Shown here one piece after another: positions 1 to 9,313 of a DNA stretch of 64,000 nt (within the stretch, counting starts at the first letter, position 1; each line of letters begins with the position of its first letter). The stretch is taken from NCBI RefSeq assembly GCF_000316515.1, contig NC_019675.1:2009964-2073963 (forward strand), in the 5' to 3' direction. The DNA comes from Cyanobium gracile PCC 6307. Lineage in GTDB: Bacteria > Cyanobacteriota > Cyanobacteriia > PCC-6307 > Cyanobiaceae. A model generated the notes under the pieces. It did not search any database and had not been told where the DNA came from. It saw nothing but the letters and a program-made list of their open reading frames with translations. The position numbers and the translations under genes were made by a program.

Positions 1-1
1 C

Positions 2-265
2 GGCATCTGGGGCACCCTGGCGGTGGGCCTGTTCAACGCCGACAAGGGTCTGCTGATGGGCGGTGGCTTCGGCCAGCTCGGCATCCAGATCCTGGGATCC
101 TTCGTCTTCTCCATCTTCACGATCGTCACCTCATGGATCGTCTGGAGCATCCTCAGTGCCGTCTCCGGCGGCATTCGCGTCGAGGAGCATGAGGAGGTGC
201 AGGGTCTCGACATCGGCGAGCACGGCATGGAGGCCTATCCCGACTTCGTCGCCTCCACCAACTGA
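2..265 (+). CDS. amt: Ammonium transporter, C-terminal fragment
   Basis: This is the 3' end of a gene that begins before the window; it reads in frame from base 2 to the TGA at 263-265. The visible 87 residues contain the last hydrophobic membrane helix (around the [20 protein letters not shown] segment) and then a cytoplasmic tail with the motif [15 protein letters not shown], characteristic of Amt/AmtB ammonium channels. The family moves ammonium or ammonia across the plasma membrane, and the tail is where it couples to PII (GlnK) regulation. A strong terminator follows directly, so this gene ends its transcription unit. The family call is secure from the tail motif; which amt paralogue it is cannot be told. 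Confidence 0.93.
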   Translation, partial: GIWGTLAVGLFNADKGLLMGGGFGQLGIQILGSFVFSIFTIVTSWIVWSILSAVSGGIRVEEHEEVQGLDIGEHGMEAYPDFVASTN

Positions 266-290
266 CTCTCGGGGCCTGCTCCCGCAACCG

Positions 291-317
291 ACCGCGGCTT
301 ACGCCGCGGTTTTTTTT
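291..317 (+). terminator. Rho-independent terminator after amt
   Basis: The inverted repeat ACCGCGG...CCGCGGT has a short loop (ttac once an extra C-G pair closes it) and runs into eight T residues. It lies 25 bases after the amt stop codon and before ispH, so it should insulate ispH from amt transcription. Confidence 0.88.
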
Positions 318-369
318 CGCCCGTCCCACCGCCGACCCCCATAGAGTCGGCACAACCCGGTACCTGCCT

Positions 370-1578
370 GTGGACACCCGTGCCTTCAAGCGCTCCCTCC
401 ACCACTCGGATCGCTACAACCGCCGCGGCTTCGGCCTGGGCGACGAGGTCGCGGGCAGCCTCGAGCAGGCCTACCAGAGCAACCTGATCGCCAGCCTGCG
501 GGAGAACGGCCATGTCCTGCAGCGCGGCCGCCTCAAGATCCGCCTGGCGGAGGCCTTCGGCTTCTGCTGGGGCGTGGAGCGGGCGGTGGCGATGGCCTAC
601 GAAACCCGCCGCCACTACCCCAGCGAGCGGATCTGGATCACCAACGAGATCATCCACAACCCCTCGGTCAACGCCCATCTGCGCCAGATGGACGTCCGCT
701 TCATCCCGGTCGACGACGACGTCAAGGACTTCTCCGAGGTGGGCACCGGGGACGTGGTGATCCTGCCGGCCTTCGGCGCCACCGTGCAGGAGATGCAGCT
801 GCTCAACGAACGGGGCTGCCACATCGTCGACACCACCTGCCCCTGGGTCTCGAAGGTGTGGAACACCGTCGAGAAGCACAAGAAGCATGCCTTCACCTCG
901 ATCATCCACGGCAAGGTGAAGCACGAGGAGACCCTGGCCACGAGTTCTTTCGCCGGCACTTACCTGGTGGTGCTCGACCTGGCCGAGGCCCGCATGGTGA
1001 GCGACTTCATCCTCGAGCGGGGCCAGGGGGCCACCGATCGCGAGGCCTTCATGCGCCATTTCGCCAATGCCTGCTCCCCCGGCTTCGATCCCGACCGGGA
1101 TCTGGTGCGGGTGGGCGTCGCCAACCAGACCACCATGCTCAAGAGCGAAACCGAGGAGATCGGCCGCCTGTTCGAGCGCACCATGCTGCAGCGCTACGGC
1201 CCCGCCGAGCTCGACGAGCACTTCCTCGCCTTCAATACCATCTGCGATGCCACCCAGGAGCGCCAGGACGCCATGTTCGCCCTGGTGGACGAGCCCCTCG
1301 ACCTGATGGTGGTCATCGGCGGCTACAACTCCTCCAACACCACCCACCTGCAGGAGATCGCCGTCAGCCGCGGCATCCGCTCCTTCCACATCGACACCCC
1401 CGAGCGCATCGGACCGGGCAACCGCATCGAGCACAAGCCCCTGGGCGGTGAGCTCGAGATCCTCAAACCCTTCCTGCCGGAGGGGCCGGTGCGGGTGGGC
1501 ATCACCTCCGGCGCCTCCACCCCCGACCGGGTGGTGGAGGACGTGATCGAGCGCCTGGTGGGCCTCAGCGAGGAGTGA
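370..1578 (+). CDS. ispH: 4-hydroxy-3-methylbut-2-enyl diphosphate reductase (IspH/LytB)
   Basis: This is the last enzyme of the MEP isoprenoid pathway. It reduces HMBPP to IPP and DMAPP with a 4Fe-4S cluster and feeds carotenoid, phytol and quinone synthesis. The 402-residue protein is the long plant/cyanobacterial form with an N-terminal extension of about 50 residues. The three cluster cysteines are visible in [10 protein letters not shown] (C66), [11 protein letters not shown] (C157) and [11 protein letters not shown] (near residue 294), and the SGASTPD motif is close to the C-terminus. The start is GTG at 370, the first start in the open frame after the amt terminator, and the protein is full length. 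A DUF1997 gene follows on the same strand after about 120 bases. Confidence 0.96.
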   Translation: MDTRAFKRSLHHSDRYNRRGFGLGDEVAGSLEQAYQSNLIASLRENGHVLQRGRLKIRLAEAFGFCWGVERAVAMAYETRRHYPSERIWITNEIIHNPSVNAHLRQMDVRFIPVDDDVKDFSEVGTGDVVILPAFGATVQEMQLLNERGCHIVDTTCPWVSKVWNTVEKHKKHAFTSIIHGKVKHEETLATSSFAGTYLVVLDLAEARMVSDFILERGQGATDREAFMRHFANACSPGFDPDRDLVRVGVANQTTMLKSETEEIGRLFERTMLQRYGPAELDEHFLAFNTICDATQERQDAMFALVDEPLDLMVVIGGYNSSNTTHLQEIAVSRGIRSFHIDTPERIGPGNRIEHKPLGGELEILKPFLPEGPVRVGITSGASTPDRVVEDVIERLVGLSEE

Positions 1579-1699
1579 ACCCCCACAGGGTGGCTTTACA
1601 TTCACGAAAGGTTTTCCTCCCCCCAGGGCCGCCCGGGAGATCAGAACCCCCGTCCTTTCTGGCCGTTCCCCTCTGACCCACCGCACGCCCCAGACCACG

Positions 1700-2377
1700 A
1701 TGGCGGCAGGCTCCTCCCTGCACCAGGGTCCCGACGACACCGGGGCCACCCCCAGCGAGCCCCTGCGCGACAGGGCGGACCCTGCCATCCGCCGCTACGC
1801 CAGCGTCTTCGCCGATCTGATGGAGATGCGGGCTCCGGCCGCCGTGGTGGGGGCCTACCTTGACCGCCATGAGGGCTGGTTCCGCCGCTGTGCCGCCCCG
1901 ATGACGGTGGAGCCGATCGGCAGCCAGGGGTATGTGCTGACCCTCGGCCGCTTCGGCAACTTCGGCTTCGAGGTGGAGCCCACCATCGGCCTCGAGCTGC
2001 TGCCCCAGGCCGCCGGGGTCTACCGCATCGTCACCGTGCCCCTGCCCGACTCCGACGCGGCCCTGCGGGGGCTCTACGACGTCGAATTCGCGGCCTCCCT
2101 GCGCCTCGACGAGGCCAGCGGCTCCGAGGTGTCCCACGAGGAGGTGGATGGGGTGATGCTCCACACCCTGGTGCGCTGGCAGCTCGACCTGGCCGTGTGG
2201 CTGCGCCTGCCCGGCATGCTCTCCCTGCTCCCGGAGCACCTGGTCCAGAGCAGCGGCGACCACCTGCTGCGGCAGATCGTGCGGCAGATCTCCCGCCGGC
2301 TCACCTGGAAGGTGCAGGAGGATTTCCACGCCAGCCACGGCATCCCCTGCCCGCCCCGGCGCCGGGCCCAGTTCTGA
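1700..2377 (+). CDS. DUF1997 family protein
   Basis: The 225-residue soluble protein matches what I know of the cyanobacterial and plastid DUF1997 family. There is a polar N-terminus, a beta-rich core (MTVEPIGSQGYVLTLGRFGNFGFEVEP is split around residues 74-100) and a helical C-terminal part ending with LLRQIVRQISRRLTWKVQEDFH. I see no signal peptide or membrane helix. The function is unknown. It lies downstream of ispH on the same strand and converges on the DUF4079 gene only 23 bases away. The start is ATG at 1700. Confidence 0.8.
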   Translation: MAAGSSLHQGPDDTGATPSEPLRDRADPAIRRYASVFADLMEMRAPAAVVGAYLDRHEGWFRRCAAPMTVEPIGSQGYVLTLGRFGNFGFEVEPTIGLELLPQAAGVYRIVTVPLPDSDAALRGLYDVEFAASLRLDEASGSEVSHEEVDGVMLHTLVRWQLDLAVWLRLPGMLSLLPEHLVQSSGDHLLRQIVRQISRRLTWKVQEDFHASHGIPCPPRRRAQF

Positions 2378-2400
2378 GCCCTCGCCCCAGGGTGCGGTAC

Positions 2401-2895
2401 TCAGGTGGCGGGGGCGGTGAGGATCTTGTTGACGATCTGCATGCCGCTGACGGCCTGCCACAGGAACAGGGTCATCAGGGTCATGTTGAGGCCCACGTGC
2501 ACCTTGCGGGCGATCAGGTTGCCGGCCTGCATCAGGGGGGAGAGGGAGGCCGCCAGGGCGATCAGGGAGAGCATGCCGAGCCCCACCAGCAGGTGCGGGC
2601 TGACAAACAACTTGCCGTTGTTGATATAGGTGACGGCCATGCCGCCGACGCAGCCCAGCACCATCAGCGCCAGGACGATGCTGCCGAACTGGAAATGGCG
2701 CTTGGCGAACTGCCCCTTGATCAGCTCCTTACGGTCCTCGGCGCTGGCCGTGCGGGTCTTCTTGGCCTTGATCCCCAGGACCATGGCGTAGCCCGCCAGA
2801 CCCAGCAGCACCCACATCAGCAGGGGGTGGGCGAAGTTGAGGGCGAAGGCGATCGAAGCGGGAAGGGCGGCGAACATGAGGCGTTGGAACTCCAC
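2401..2895 (-). CDS. DUF4079 family membrane protein
   Basis: The 164-residue protein has four hydrophobic segments: roughly residues 13-40, 70-90, 102-120 and 132-150. This four-helix pattern, with conserved histidines (NFAHPLLMW, KRHFQFG, SPHLLVG, KVHVGLN), fits the cyanobacterial DUF4079 family. The spaced histidines in helices could be haem ligands, but that is inference and no biochemical role is established here. It is transcribed opposite to DUF1997 and in the same direction as purH, 50 bases after purH ends. Confidence 0.78.
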   Translation of the reverse strand: MEFQRLMFAALPASIAFALNFAHPLLMWVLLGLAGYAMVLGIKAKKTRTASAEDRKELIKGQFAKRHFQFGSIVLALMVLGCVGGMAVTYINNGKLFVSPHLLVGLGMLSLIALAASLSPLMQAGNLIARKVHVGLNMTLMTLFLWQAVSGMQIVNKILTAPAT

Positions 2896-2945
2896 CGGGC
2901 CAGGGCCGGCTGCGAGTGCATCGAAGTTACAACTTCTCCGTGCCC

Positions 2946-4490
2946 TCAGTGCAGAAAGTGACGACGGCCGGTGATCACCATCACCATGTTGTTGGCATTG
3001 CAGGCGGCGATCGAATCCGGGTCGCGCTTGCTGCCGCCGGGCTGGATCACCGCCCGGATGCCGTGCTCCGCCGCCAGCAGCACCGTGTCATCGAAGGGGA
3101 AGAAGCCGTCGCTGGCCAGCACGGCCCCCCGGGCGGCTTCACCGGCCGCCTCCAGGGCCAGGCGGGCCGAGCCCACCCGGTTCATCTGGCCCGCCCCGAC
3201 CCCGAGGCTGCGGCCATCGCGGGCCACCAGGATGGCGTTGGAGCGCACATGGCGCACCACCTGCCAGGCGAAACGCAGATCCCGCCATTCCTGGGCGCTG
3301 GGCTGCCGGTCGCTCACCACCTGCCAGGTGTCGGGATCGGCGGGGCCGTCGTCCGCCTGCTGGGCCAGCACCCCCCCCAGCACACTGCGCAGCTGCAGGG
3401 CTCCGGCGGCCCCCGCCACGGCGCCGGGGTCGAGCTCCAACAGGCGCAGGTTGGCCTTCGGCTCCAGCCGCTGGCGCGCCTCCTCGGAGAAGGACGGCGC
3501 CACGACACATTCCAGGAACAGACCCGCCAGATGCTCGGCGGCCGCCCCGTCCACCGGCCCGTTGAGGGCGACGATGCCCCCGAAAGCGGAGATCCGGTCG
3601 GCATCAAGGGCCCGCAACAGGGCCTCGGCGGTGTCGGCGCCGATGGCGACGCCGCAGGGGTTGGTGTGCTTGATCACCACCGCCGCCGGCTCGGCGCCGG
3701 GGCCGTAGCCGAAGGCCGCCACCGTGGTGAGGGCCGCCTCCAGGTCGATCAGATTGTTGTAGCTGAGTTCCTTGCCCTGGAGCTGGCGGGCCGCCCCCCA
3801 GCCCACGCCGGCCTCGCCGAACCAGCGGGCGCCCTGGTGGGGGTTCTCGCCGTAACGGAGCACCTGCCGCAGGGGCAGCTCCAGCCGCAGGGGCTGCCCT
3901 GGTTCATCGGCGAGGCGGCCATCGATCCAGGTGGCGATGGCGGCGTCGTAGGAAGCGGTGTGGGCGAAAGCCGCCAGGGCGAGCCGGCGCCGCAGGCTCC
4001 CGTCGACCTGGCCGGCCGCCAGGGCCTCCAGGAAGGCCGGGTACTGGTCGGGATCGGTGAGCACCGCCACGTCGGCGTGGTTCTTGGCGGCGGCACGCAC
4101 CATCGCCGGGCCACCGATGTCGATGGTCTCGATGGCCGTCTCCCAGCTCACGGCGGGGTCGGCCACGGTGGCGCGGAAGGGATAGAGGTTGACCACCACC
4201 ACATCGATGGTGGTGATCCCCTGGGCCTCCAGGTCGGCGCGGTGGGCGGGATCGTCCCGGCGGGCCAGGATGCCGCCATGGATGCGGGGATGGAGGGTCT
4301 TGACCCGACCGCCGAGGATCTCCGGAGCGCCGGTGTGCTCCGCCACCTTCGTCACCGGCAGGCCGGCGGCGGCCAGGGCCGCGGCGGTGCCGCCGCTGGA
4401 GAGCAGCGCGTAGCCCTGGGCGAGCAGCCCCTCAGCCAGCGGCACCAGGCCCCGCTTGTCGGACACACTCAGAAGGGCCGTGGCAGCCAT
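2946..4490 (-). CDS. purH: Bifunctional AICAR transformylase / IMP cyclohydrolase
   Basis: PurH catalyses the last two steps of de novo IMP synthesis. The 514-residue length is normal. The N-terminal cyclohydrolase domain begins with TALLSVSDKRGLVPLAEGL and contains LLSSGGTA and GGRVKTLHPRIHGGILARR. The transformylase domain carries RYGENPHQGARW, the K-H-T-N-PCG loop (VIKHTNPCGVA) and DGFFPFDD. It ends with the typical tail NMVMVITGRRHF-H. It is divergent from the esterase gene at 4547, with a 56-base shared upstream region. Confidence 0.97.
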   Translation of the reverse strand: MAATALLSVSDKRGLVPLAEGLLAQGYALLSSGGTAAALAAAGLPVTKVAEHTGAPEILGGRVKTLHPRIHGGILARRDDPAHRADLEAQGITTIDVVVVNLYPFRATVADPAVSWETAIETIDIGGPAMVRAAAKNHADVAVLTDPDQYPAFLEALAAGQVDGSLRRRLALAAFAHTASYDAAIATWIDGRLADEPGQPLRLELPLRQVLRYGENPHQGARWFGEAGVGWGAARQLQGKELSYNNLIDLEAALTTVAAFGYGPGAEPAAVVIKHTNPCGVAIGADTAEALLRALDADRISAFGGIVALNGPVDGAAAEHLAGLFLECVVAPSFSEEARQRLEPKANLRLLELDPGAVAGAAGALQLRSVLGGVLAQQADDGPADPDTWQVVSDRQPSAQEWRDLRFAWQVVRHVRSNAILVARDGRSLGVGAGQMNRVGSARLALEAAGEAARGAVLASDGFFPFDDTVLLAAEHGIRAVIQPGGSKRDPDSIAACNANNMVMVITGRRHFLH

Positions 4491-4546
4491 GACGGCGGAA
4501 AGGGCGGAGGAGGAGCCAACCTACGCAGCAACAGCCGAACGCCACC

Positions 4547-5224
4547 GTGCCCACGGATCCCCTCGCCGACCTGCCGCCGAGCGAAGACGACGCCACCGCC
4601 CTGTTCGCCGGCCCGCGCCAGGCGGACCGCCGGCTGGTGCTGCTGCACGGCTGGGGGGCCGACGCCGATGACCTTTTCGATCTGGGGGGGGTGCTCCTGG
4701 ACGCCGATCCCGCCGCCATCGGCCTGAGTGTGGTCGCCCTGCGGGCGCCCCTGCCCCATCCGGCTGGCCTGGGCCGCCAGTGGTACGACCTGCAGCAGCC
4801 CGAATGGCCCCAGCTGCCTGAAGCCCGCCGGGCGCTGCGGCAACGGCTGCTGGCCCTGGGCGCCTCGGTGCCGCTCGAGCACACCTGCCTGCTGGGCTTC
4901 TCCCAGGGGGCGGCCATGGCCATCGATGTGGCCACGGGCTGCGGCCCGGACGCCACCGACCCCTTGCCGCTGGCGGGGCTGGTGGCCTGCAGCGGCTACC
5001 CCCATCCCGACTGGCAGCCCCGGACGCCACGCACGGACATCCTGCTCACCCATGGGGAGCAGGATCCGGTGGTGCCCTTTGCGGCCAGTGCGGCGCTGGA
5101 ACGGTCGCTCGCCGAAGCCGGTGGGTCGGTGCGGCGGATTGCCTTCCCAGGCGGCCACAGCATCGATCCCGAGCTGATCGCCCCGGTGCGGGAGTTCCTG
5201 GTCAGGGGCTGGGAAGGTCGCTGA
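4547..5224 (+). CDS. Alpha/beta hydrolase, phospholipase/carboxylesterase family
   Basis: The 225-residue protein has the compact alpha/beta-hydrolase layout. The oxyanion-hole motif LVLLHGWGADADD lies at residues 30-42 and the nucleophile elbow GFSQG gives Ser119. Asp173 sits in HGEQDPVVPF and His204 in FPGGHSID, so a complete Ser-Asp-His triad is visible. The length and motif spacing fit the carboxylesterase 2 (YpfH/YeeE-like acyl-thioesterase) family; the natural substrate cannot be told. The start is GTG at 4547; no ATG in frame lies close upstream. It is divergent from purH and converges on the DUF3155 gene. Confidence 0.85.
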   Translation: MPTDPLADLPPSEDDATALFAGPRQADRRLVLLHGWGADADDLFDLGGVLLDADPAAIGLSVVALRAPLPHPAGLGRQWYDLQQPEWPQLPEARRALRQRLLALGASVPLEHTCLLGFSQGAAMAIDVATGCGPDATDPLPLAGLVACSGYPHPDWQPRTPRTDILLTHGEQDPVVPFAASAALERSLAEAGGSVRRIAFPGGHSIDPELIAPVREFLVRGWEGR

Positions 5225-5245
5225 CCAGGAACCGCAGGGCGGGAA

Positions 5246-5617
5246 TCAGACGAAGGCGTACTCGTACTCCTCCATCTCCTCCCAGTCGTCGGAGGCCAGG
5301 GCTTCGAGGCCCTCGAAGAGCACCTCCTCCCCGATGCTGTCGACGATCAGGCGCAGGGACGGGAACAGGAAGTGGTTCTCCTCGGCGTACTGGGCGCTGA
5401 ACAGGCCCTTCTCCCCCCAGAAGAAGCGGTCGGTGGTGTGCTCGTTGCGGCGCACGTTGAGGATCGCCGGAGCCGTCAGCTCCGTTTCGGCGATGTAGCG
5501 GCGCGCTGCCGTCACCGGTTTGTGGGAGCCGGTTTCGAGGTTGAAGGTCGGGACATGGGCGAGGACCCGCTGGCCTGCGAGACGACGGCGACTGATCCGC
5601 TTGCGCTTCTTGGACAT
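5246..5617 (-). CDS. DUF3155 family protein
   Basis: The 123-residue protein starts with the very basic segment MSKKRKRISRRRLAGQRVL and ends in an acidic tail (DDWEEMEEYEYAFV). Between them lie HVPTFNLETGSHKPVTAARRYI and the FFWGEKGLFSAQYAEE region, which I recognise as DUF3155, a small conserved cyanobacterial family of unknown function. The ATG at 5617 is chosen because the family begins at the basic stretch; a longer frame exists, but its extra 35 residues are low-complexity. The strong N-to-C charge asymmetry suggests nucleic-acid or protein binding, which is only inference. Confidence 0.8.
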   Translation of the reverse strand: MSKKRKRISRRRLAGQRVLAHVPTFNLETGSHKPVTAARRYIAETELTAPAILNVRRNEHTTDRFFWGEKGLFSAQYAEENHFLFPSLRLIVDSIGEEVLFEGLEALASDDWEEMEEYEYAFV

Positions 5618-6020
5618 GGCATGGATCCCGGTGAAGGGAGACCGAAAGGTGGAGTTAGGGGGGGGCTGCAGACGAGCGACGGCGGCCGTGGCCGGCGACG
5701 AACGGCAGGGAAGACCGACCACCCAGAGGTGGCGGGTCCACGTCCATACGACTGTCGACCTGGGGCTGGTCGGAGAGGATCACCGTCGGTAACGCCGGCC
5801 GTCTCCCGGAGGAGGTCATGGCCGGGACAGAGGCGGTGCGCAGCTGCCTCTGCTGTAGCCTCGGTTGCGGGCAAAGCGCAACGCTGGCCGTTACGACTGC
5901 AACTTTCCGCCCGTCCGAGGACCGCGAAGTAGTGGTCGTTACCAAGATCTTAAAACTTTTTTTGCGTTTCGACACGCCTCTCCCGAAAATTTCCCGGACG
6001 GATCCGGTCCGCGGCTGGTG
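5618..6020. other. Intergenic region between DUF3155 and a histidine kinase gene
   Basis: About 400 bases separate two divergent genes. There is no convincing coding sequence. An AT-rich patch around 5935-5975 (ttaccaagatcttaaaactttttttgcg) stands out in an otherwise GC-rich region and is the likeliest place for the histidine kinase promoter. The T-run is not preceded by a good stem, so I do not call it a terminator. Confidence 0.5.
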
Positions 6021-7145
6021 ATGCCTGTCTCGCAACGGTTTCTGGCCCTGGTGGGGTTCCAGCTGGGCCAGTTCGTGGACTGCCCTGAGGTCCGGTCCCT
6101 GGTGGTCTACGTCACCCATCAGGGGGAAACGGGCCAGCCCAGCCTGCTGCCGGTCGGCCACTGGCCCCCGGACGAGCGGGCCCTGCCGGCGGTGGACAGC
6201 GTCAGCCGGCTGCGGGTGCCGGCGGAGCAGCGGCGCTGGCTGCCCCTGCGGGATGGCCAGCGCCTGCTCGGTGCCCTGCAGGTGGAGGCCGCCCGCAACC
6301 CCTGGCCGGAGCCGCTCGCCCAGCGGCTTCAGGCCGTGGCCCTGGCCCTCACCGAAGCCCTGCGGCTGGATCTGGAGGGCGGGGAGCTGCGGCAGCGGCT
6401 CACCGAGCGTGAGGAGCAGCTGGGACTGCTGCTGCACCAGCTGCGCAACCCGCTCACGGCCCTGCGCACCTTCGGACAGCTGCTGCTGCGGCGCCTCGGC
6501 CCCGACCACAACGACCGCTCCCTGGTGCAGGGCCTGCTGGCCGAGGAGCGCCAGATCAACCGTTATGTGGAGGCCATCAGCGCCCTGGTCCACCCGGAAG
6601 GGCGGCTCGCCGCCCCCGTCTCCCCCCAGCCCCTGCTGCTGCCGCCCCTGCTGAGCGGACCCGAGGGCCAGCCCCTGGCCGGGCTGCTCGAACCGCTGCT
6701 GCAGCGGGCGGCCGCCACCGCGACCCTGCAGGGGAGGGAGTGGCACGGCCCCCGGACCCTGCCGGACTGGAGCGGCGACAGCGGATCGGTGGCGGAGATC
6801 CTCGCCAACCTGCTGGAGAACGCCTTCCGCTACAGCGCCCCGGGCGCCGCCGTGGGCCTGCACTGGGCCATCGACCACGGGGGGCTCCACCTCACCGTCT
6901 GGGACGGCGGGCCGGCCATCGCCGCCGCCGAGCGGGAGGCGATCTTCGGGCGGGGGGTGCGGGGAACCCGGGGCCAGGAGCTGCCCGGCACCGGCCTGGG
7001 CCTGGCCCTTGGCCGCGATCTGGCCCGCAGCCTGGGCGGCGAGCTGGCGCTCGTGGTGCCGCCCCGGACCGTGGCCGAAGGGCTGCCGGCGCAGGGCAAC
7101 GCCTTCCGGCTCAGCCTGCCCAGGCCGTCAGCACCGCGGCGATGA
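6021..7145 (+). CDS. Sensor histidine kinase, soluble
   Basis: The 374-residue two-component kinase has no predicted membrane segment. Residues 1-115 resemble a degenerate GAF-like sensory region. A short coiled stretch (residues 115-135) leads to the H-box LLLHQLRNPLTALRTF with phospho-acceptor His139. The ATPase part shows an N-box (EILANLLENAFRYSAPG, about residues 258-274), a G1 box with VWDGGPAI and a G2 box in GTGLGLALGRDLAR. The H-box wording HQLRNPLTALRTF is typical of a cyanobacterial kinase subgroup, but I cannot name the orthologue or its response regulator, which is not adjacent. ATG 6021 is preferred over an upstream in-frame start at 5865. The 3' end overlaps the convergent cobS gene by 35 bases. 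Confidence 0.87.
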   Translation: MPVSQRFLALVGFQLGQFVDCPEVRSLVVYVTHQGETGQPSLLPVGHWPPDERALPAVDSVSRLRVPAEQRRWLPLRDGQRLLGALQVEAARNPWPEPLAQRLQAVALALTEALRLDLEGGELRQRLTEREEQLGLLLHQLRNPLTALRTFGQLLLRRLGPDHNDRSLVQGLLAEERQINRYVEAISALVHPEGRLAAPVSPQPLLLPPLLSGPEGQPLAGLLEPLLQRAAATATLQGREWHGPRTLPDWSGDSGSVAEILANLLENAFRYSAPGAAVGLHWAIDHGGLHLTVWDGGPAIAAAEREAIFGRGVRGTRGQELPGTGLGLALGRDLARSLGGELALVVPPRTVAEGLPAQGNAFRLSLPRPSAPRR

Positions 7146-7881
7146 GCAGCAGGCCCAGCGATTCGCTCCACTCCACACAGGCTCCGTAGCTGTCGCCGCT
7201 GTGGCCGCCGAGACGACGGCCCAGGACCAGGGGAACCAGCAGGGCCGGCAGCAGGGCCAGCGCTCCGACGGGCACGGGCCAGGTGGTCAGGCCCGGCCAG
7301 GGCAGCAGCAGCAGGGGCGGCAGCAGCAGCAGGGCGGGCCGCAGCTCCGCCGCCAGGCCGGCCCCGTGGGCGCGATGGAAGGCGGCGCTGCCGCCCGGCC
7401 GCAGGTAGGGGAACCAGGCCATGGCGGGCAGGGGCGCCACCCGCCCGCCGACCGCAGCCCAGACCAGCGCCATCGGCGCCGCCGGCCCCAGCATCGCCAG
7501 GGCCCCGGCCCGCAGCAGCAGCACGAGCACCAGGGCCTGCACGCCGCTCGCCCCCACCCGGCTGTCGGCCATCGCCTCCAGGCAGCGATCGCCCGCCGCC
7601 AGACCATCGGCACTGTCCATCACGCCATCCATGTGCAGGCCGCCGCTCAGCCACAGGCCGAGCGCCAGCACCAGCGCCACCTGGGCCACCAGCGGCACCC
7701 GCCCCTCCAGGGCCCACCAGAGCAGCCCCTGCATCGCGCCGAGAACGACACCGATCCAGGGGGCGAAGCGGGCGATCCGCTCGAACCGGGGCGCCGGCGC
7801 CGGCCAGGCCGGCAGCACCGAATAAAAGATCCAGGCCCCGGCCAGATCCCGCAGCCACGGTGGAGCGCTGAGGCGGAGCAT
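7111..7881 (-). CDS. cobS: Adenosylcobinamide-GDP ribazoletransferase (CobS/CobV)
   Basis: This membrane enzyme joins alpha-ribazole to adenosylcobinamide-GDP in the last stage of (pseudo)cobalamin assembly. The 256-residue protein is almost entirely hydrophobic and carries the family signature [16 protein letters not shown] (residues 79-94), then SRVGASGV and the C-terminal [10 protein letters not shown] motif. The length is normal. It is divergent from tgt, and no other cob gene is nearby. Confidence 0.93.
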   Translation of the reverse strand: MLRLSAPPWLRDLAGAWIFYSVLPAWPAPAPRFERIARFAPWIGVVLGAMQGLLWWALEGRVPLVAQVALVLALGLWLSGGLHMDGVMDSADGLAAGDRCLEAMADSRVGASGVQALVLVLLLRAGALAMLGPAAPMALVWAAVGGRVAPLPAMAWFPYLRPGGSAAFHRAHGAGLAAELRPALLLLPPLLLLPWPGLTTWPVPVGALALLPALLVPLVLGRRLGGHSGDSYGACVEWSESLGLLLIAAVLTAWAG

Positions 7882-7973
7882 GGGCAGGGCGGCGTCGGTG
7901 GAGGTGGCGGCGGAAACCCCGGGTAGCGTCGCAGCAACGGCGCCTAGCGTCAGCGCTGAGCCGCTGCGGCGTC

Positions 7974-9095
7974 ATCGCCTTCGACTTCACGATCACCGCC
8001 CGCTGCCCGCGGACCCGGGCCCGCTGCGGCTGCTTCACCACCCCCCACGGCCCCGTCCACACGCCCCGGTTCATGCCGGTGGGCACCGCCGCCACCGTCA
8101 AGGGCGTCAGCACGCCCCAGCTGCGGGAGACCGGGGCCCAGATGGTCCTGGCCAACACCTTCCACCTGCATCTTCAGCCAGGAGAAGCGGTGGTGGCGGA
8201 GGCCGGTGGGCTGCATCGCTTCATGGGCTGGGAGGGCCCCCTGCTGACCGACTCGGGCGGCTTCCAGGTGTTCAGCCTCGACGCCATCAACCGGATCGAC
8301 GACGACGGCGTGGTGTTCCGCTCCCCCCGCGACGGCTCGCGGATCGACCTGACCCCCGAGCGTTCCATGGCCATCCAGCGGGCCCTGGGGGCCGATGTGG
8401 CGATGGCCTTCGACCAGTGCCCCCCCTACCCCGCCACGGAAGCGGCGGTAGCCGAGGCCTGCCGGCGCACCCACCGCTGGCTGGAGCGCTGCGTCGCCTG
8501 CCACGGCGGCGGCGACCAGGCCCTGTTCGGGATCGTGCAGGGGGGCTGCTTCCCCCATCTGCGCGAGGCCTCGGCGCGGGTGGTGGCCGCGATGGACCTG
8601 CCCGGCATCGCCGTCGGTGGCGTGAGCGTGGGCGAGCCCGTCGAGGAGATGCACCGGGTGGTGCGCCAGGTGGGTCCCCTGTTGCCGCAGGAGCGTCCCC
8701 ACTATCTGATGGGGGTGGGCAGCCTGCGGGAGATGGCGATCGCGGTCGCCAACGGCTTCGACCTATTCGATTGCGTGCTGCCCACCCGGCTGGGCCGGCA
8801 CGGCACCGCCCTGGTGGGGGGCGAACGCTGGAACCTGCGCAATGCCCGCTTCCGCCACGACCACGGCCCCCTCGACCCCAGCTGCGGCTGCCTCGCCTGC
8901 CGGCACCACAGCCGCAGCTACCTGCACCACCTGTTCCGCAGCGAGGAGCTGCTGGGCCGCACCCTTCTGAGCCTGCACAATCTCACCACCCTGCTGCGCT
9001 TCACAAGCGCCATGGCCCAGGCCATCGGCGAGGGATGTTTTGCAGAGGATTTCGCTCCCTGGGAGCCCGACTCCCCGGCCGCCCGCACGTGGTAG
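7974..9095 (+). CDS. tgt: tRNA-guanine transglycosylase (queuosine synthesis)
   Basis: Tgt swaps the wobble guanine of GUN-anticodon tRNAs for a queuine precursor. Visible motifs are [15 protein letters not shown], the NTFHL stretch, [10 protein letters not shown] with the nucleophile-region Asp, [26 protein letters not shown] and the zinc site CGCLACRHH. The conserved N-terminal segment [19 protein letters not shown] lies upstream of the first ATG (8073), so the true start is earlier. That frame has no ATG, GTG or TTG between the cobS start and 8073. The best placed start is the ATC at 7974, with CTG at 7956 as an alternative, so the start position is uncertain. psbK follows 32 bases later. 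Confidence 0.9.
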   Translation: MAFDFTITARCPRTRARCGCFTTPHGPVHTPRFMPVGTAATVKGVSTPQLRETGAQMVLANTFHLHLQPGEAVVAEAGGLHRFMGWEGPLLTDSGGFQVFSLDAINRIDDDGVVFRSPRDGSRIDLTPERSMAIQRALGADVAMAFDQCPPYPATEAAVAEACRRTHRWLERCVACHGGGDQALFGIVQGGCFPHLREASARVVAAMDLPGIAVGGVSVGEPVEEMHRVVRQVGPLLPQERPHYLMGVGSLREMAIAVANGFDLFDCVLPTRLGRHGTALVGGERWNLRNARFRHDHGPLDPSCGCLACRHHSRSYLHHLFRSEELLGRTLLSLHNLTTLLRFTSAMAQAIGEGCFAEDFAPWEPDSPAARTW

Positions 9096-9127
9096 GTTCC
9101 GGCCATTGCAATGGTTCTCCCCCAGGC

Positions 9128-9286
9128 ATGGCTCTCTCCCTGCTGGCCAGCTACGCGCCCCACACCCTCGCCCAGCTGCCCGAGGCGTACCAGGCCTTCG
9201 GCCCCCTGGTGGACATCCTGCCGATCATTCCCCTGTTCTTCCTGCTGCTGGCCTTCGTCTGGCAGGCCTCCGTCGGTTTCCGCTGA
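9128..9286 (+). CDS. psbK: Photosystem II reaction centre protein K
   Basis: This is a 52-residue precursor. The first 15 residues ([15 protein letters not shown]) are the cleaved leader, and the mature part begins near [17 protein letters not shown], followed by one membrane helix ([20 protein letters not shown]). Sequence and length match PsbK closely. The protein sits next to CP43 in photosystem II and helps hold carotenoid and plastoquinone in place. It is downstream of tgt on the same strand and could be co-transcribed with it. Confidence 0.96.
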   Translation: MALSLLASYAPHTLAQLPEAYQAFGPLVDILPIIPLFFLLLAFVWQASVGFR

Positions 9287-9313
9287 TCAGCGACCTTCAC
9301 TGAGCACCGCCGT

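Noticed and set aside
235-1788. Minus-strand 517-codon frame opposite ispH
   Set aside because: Same artefact of GC-rich coding; ispH itself has all its motifs.
2916-4727. Plus-strand 603-codon frame opposite purH
   Set aside because: Antisense shadow of purH; no family resemblance.
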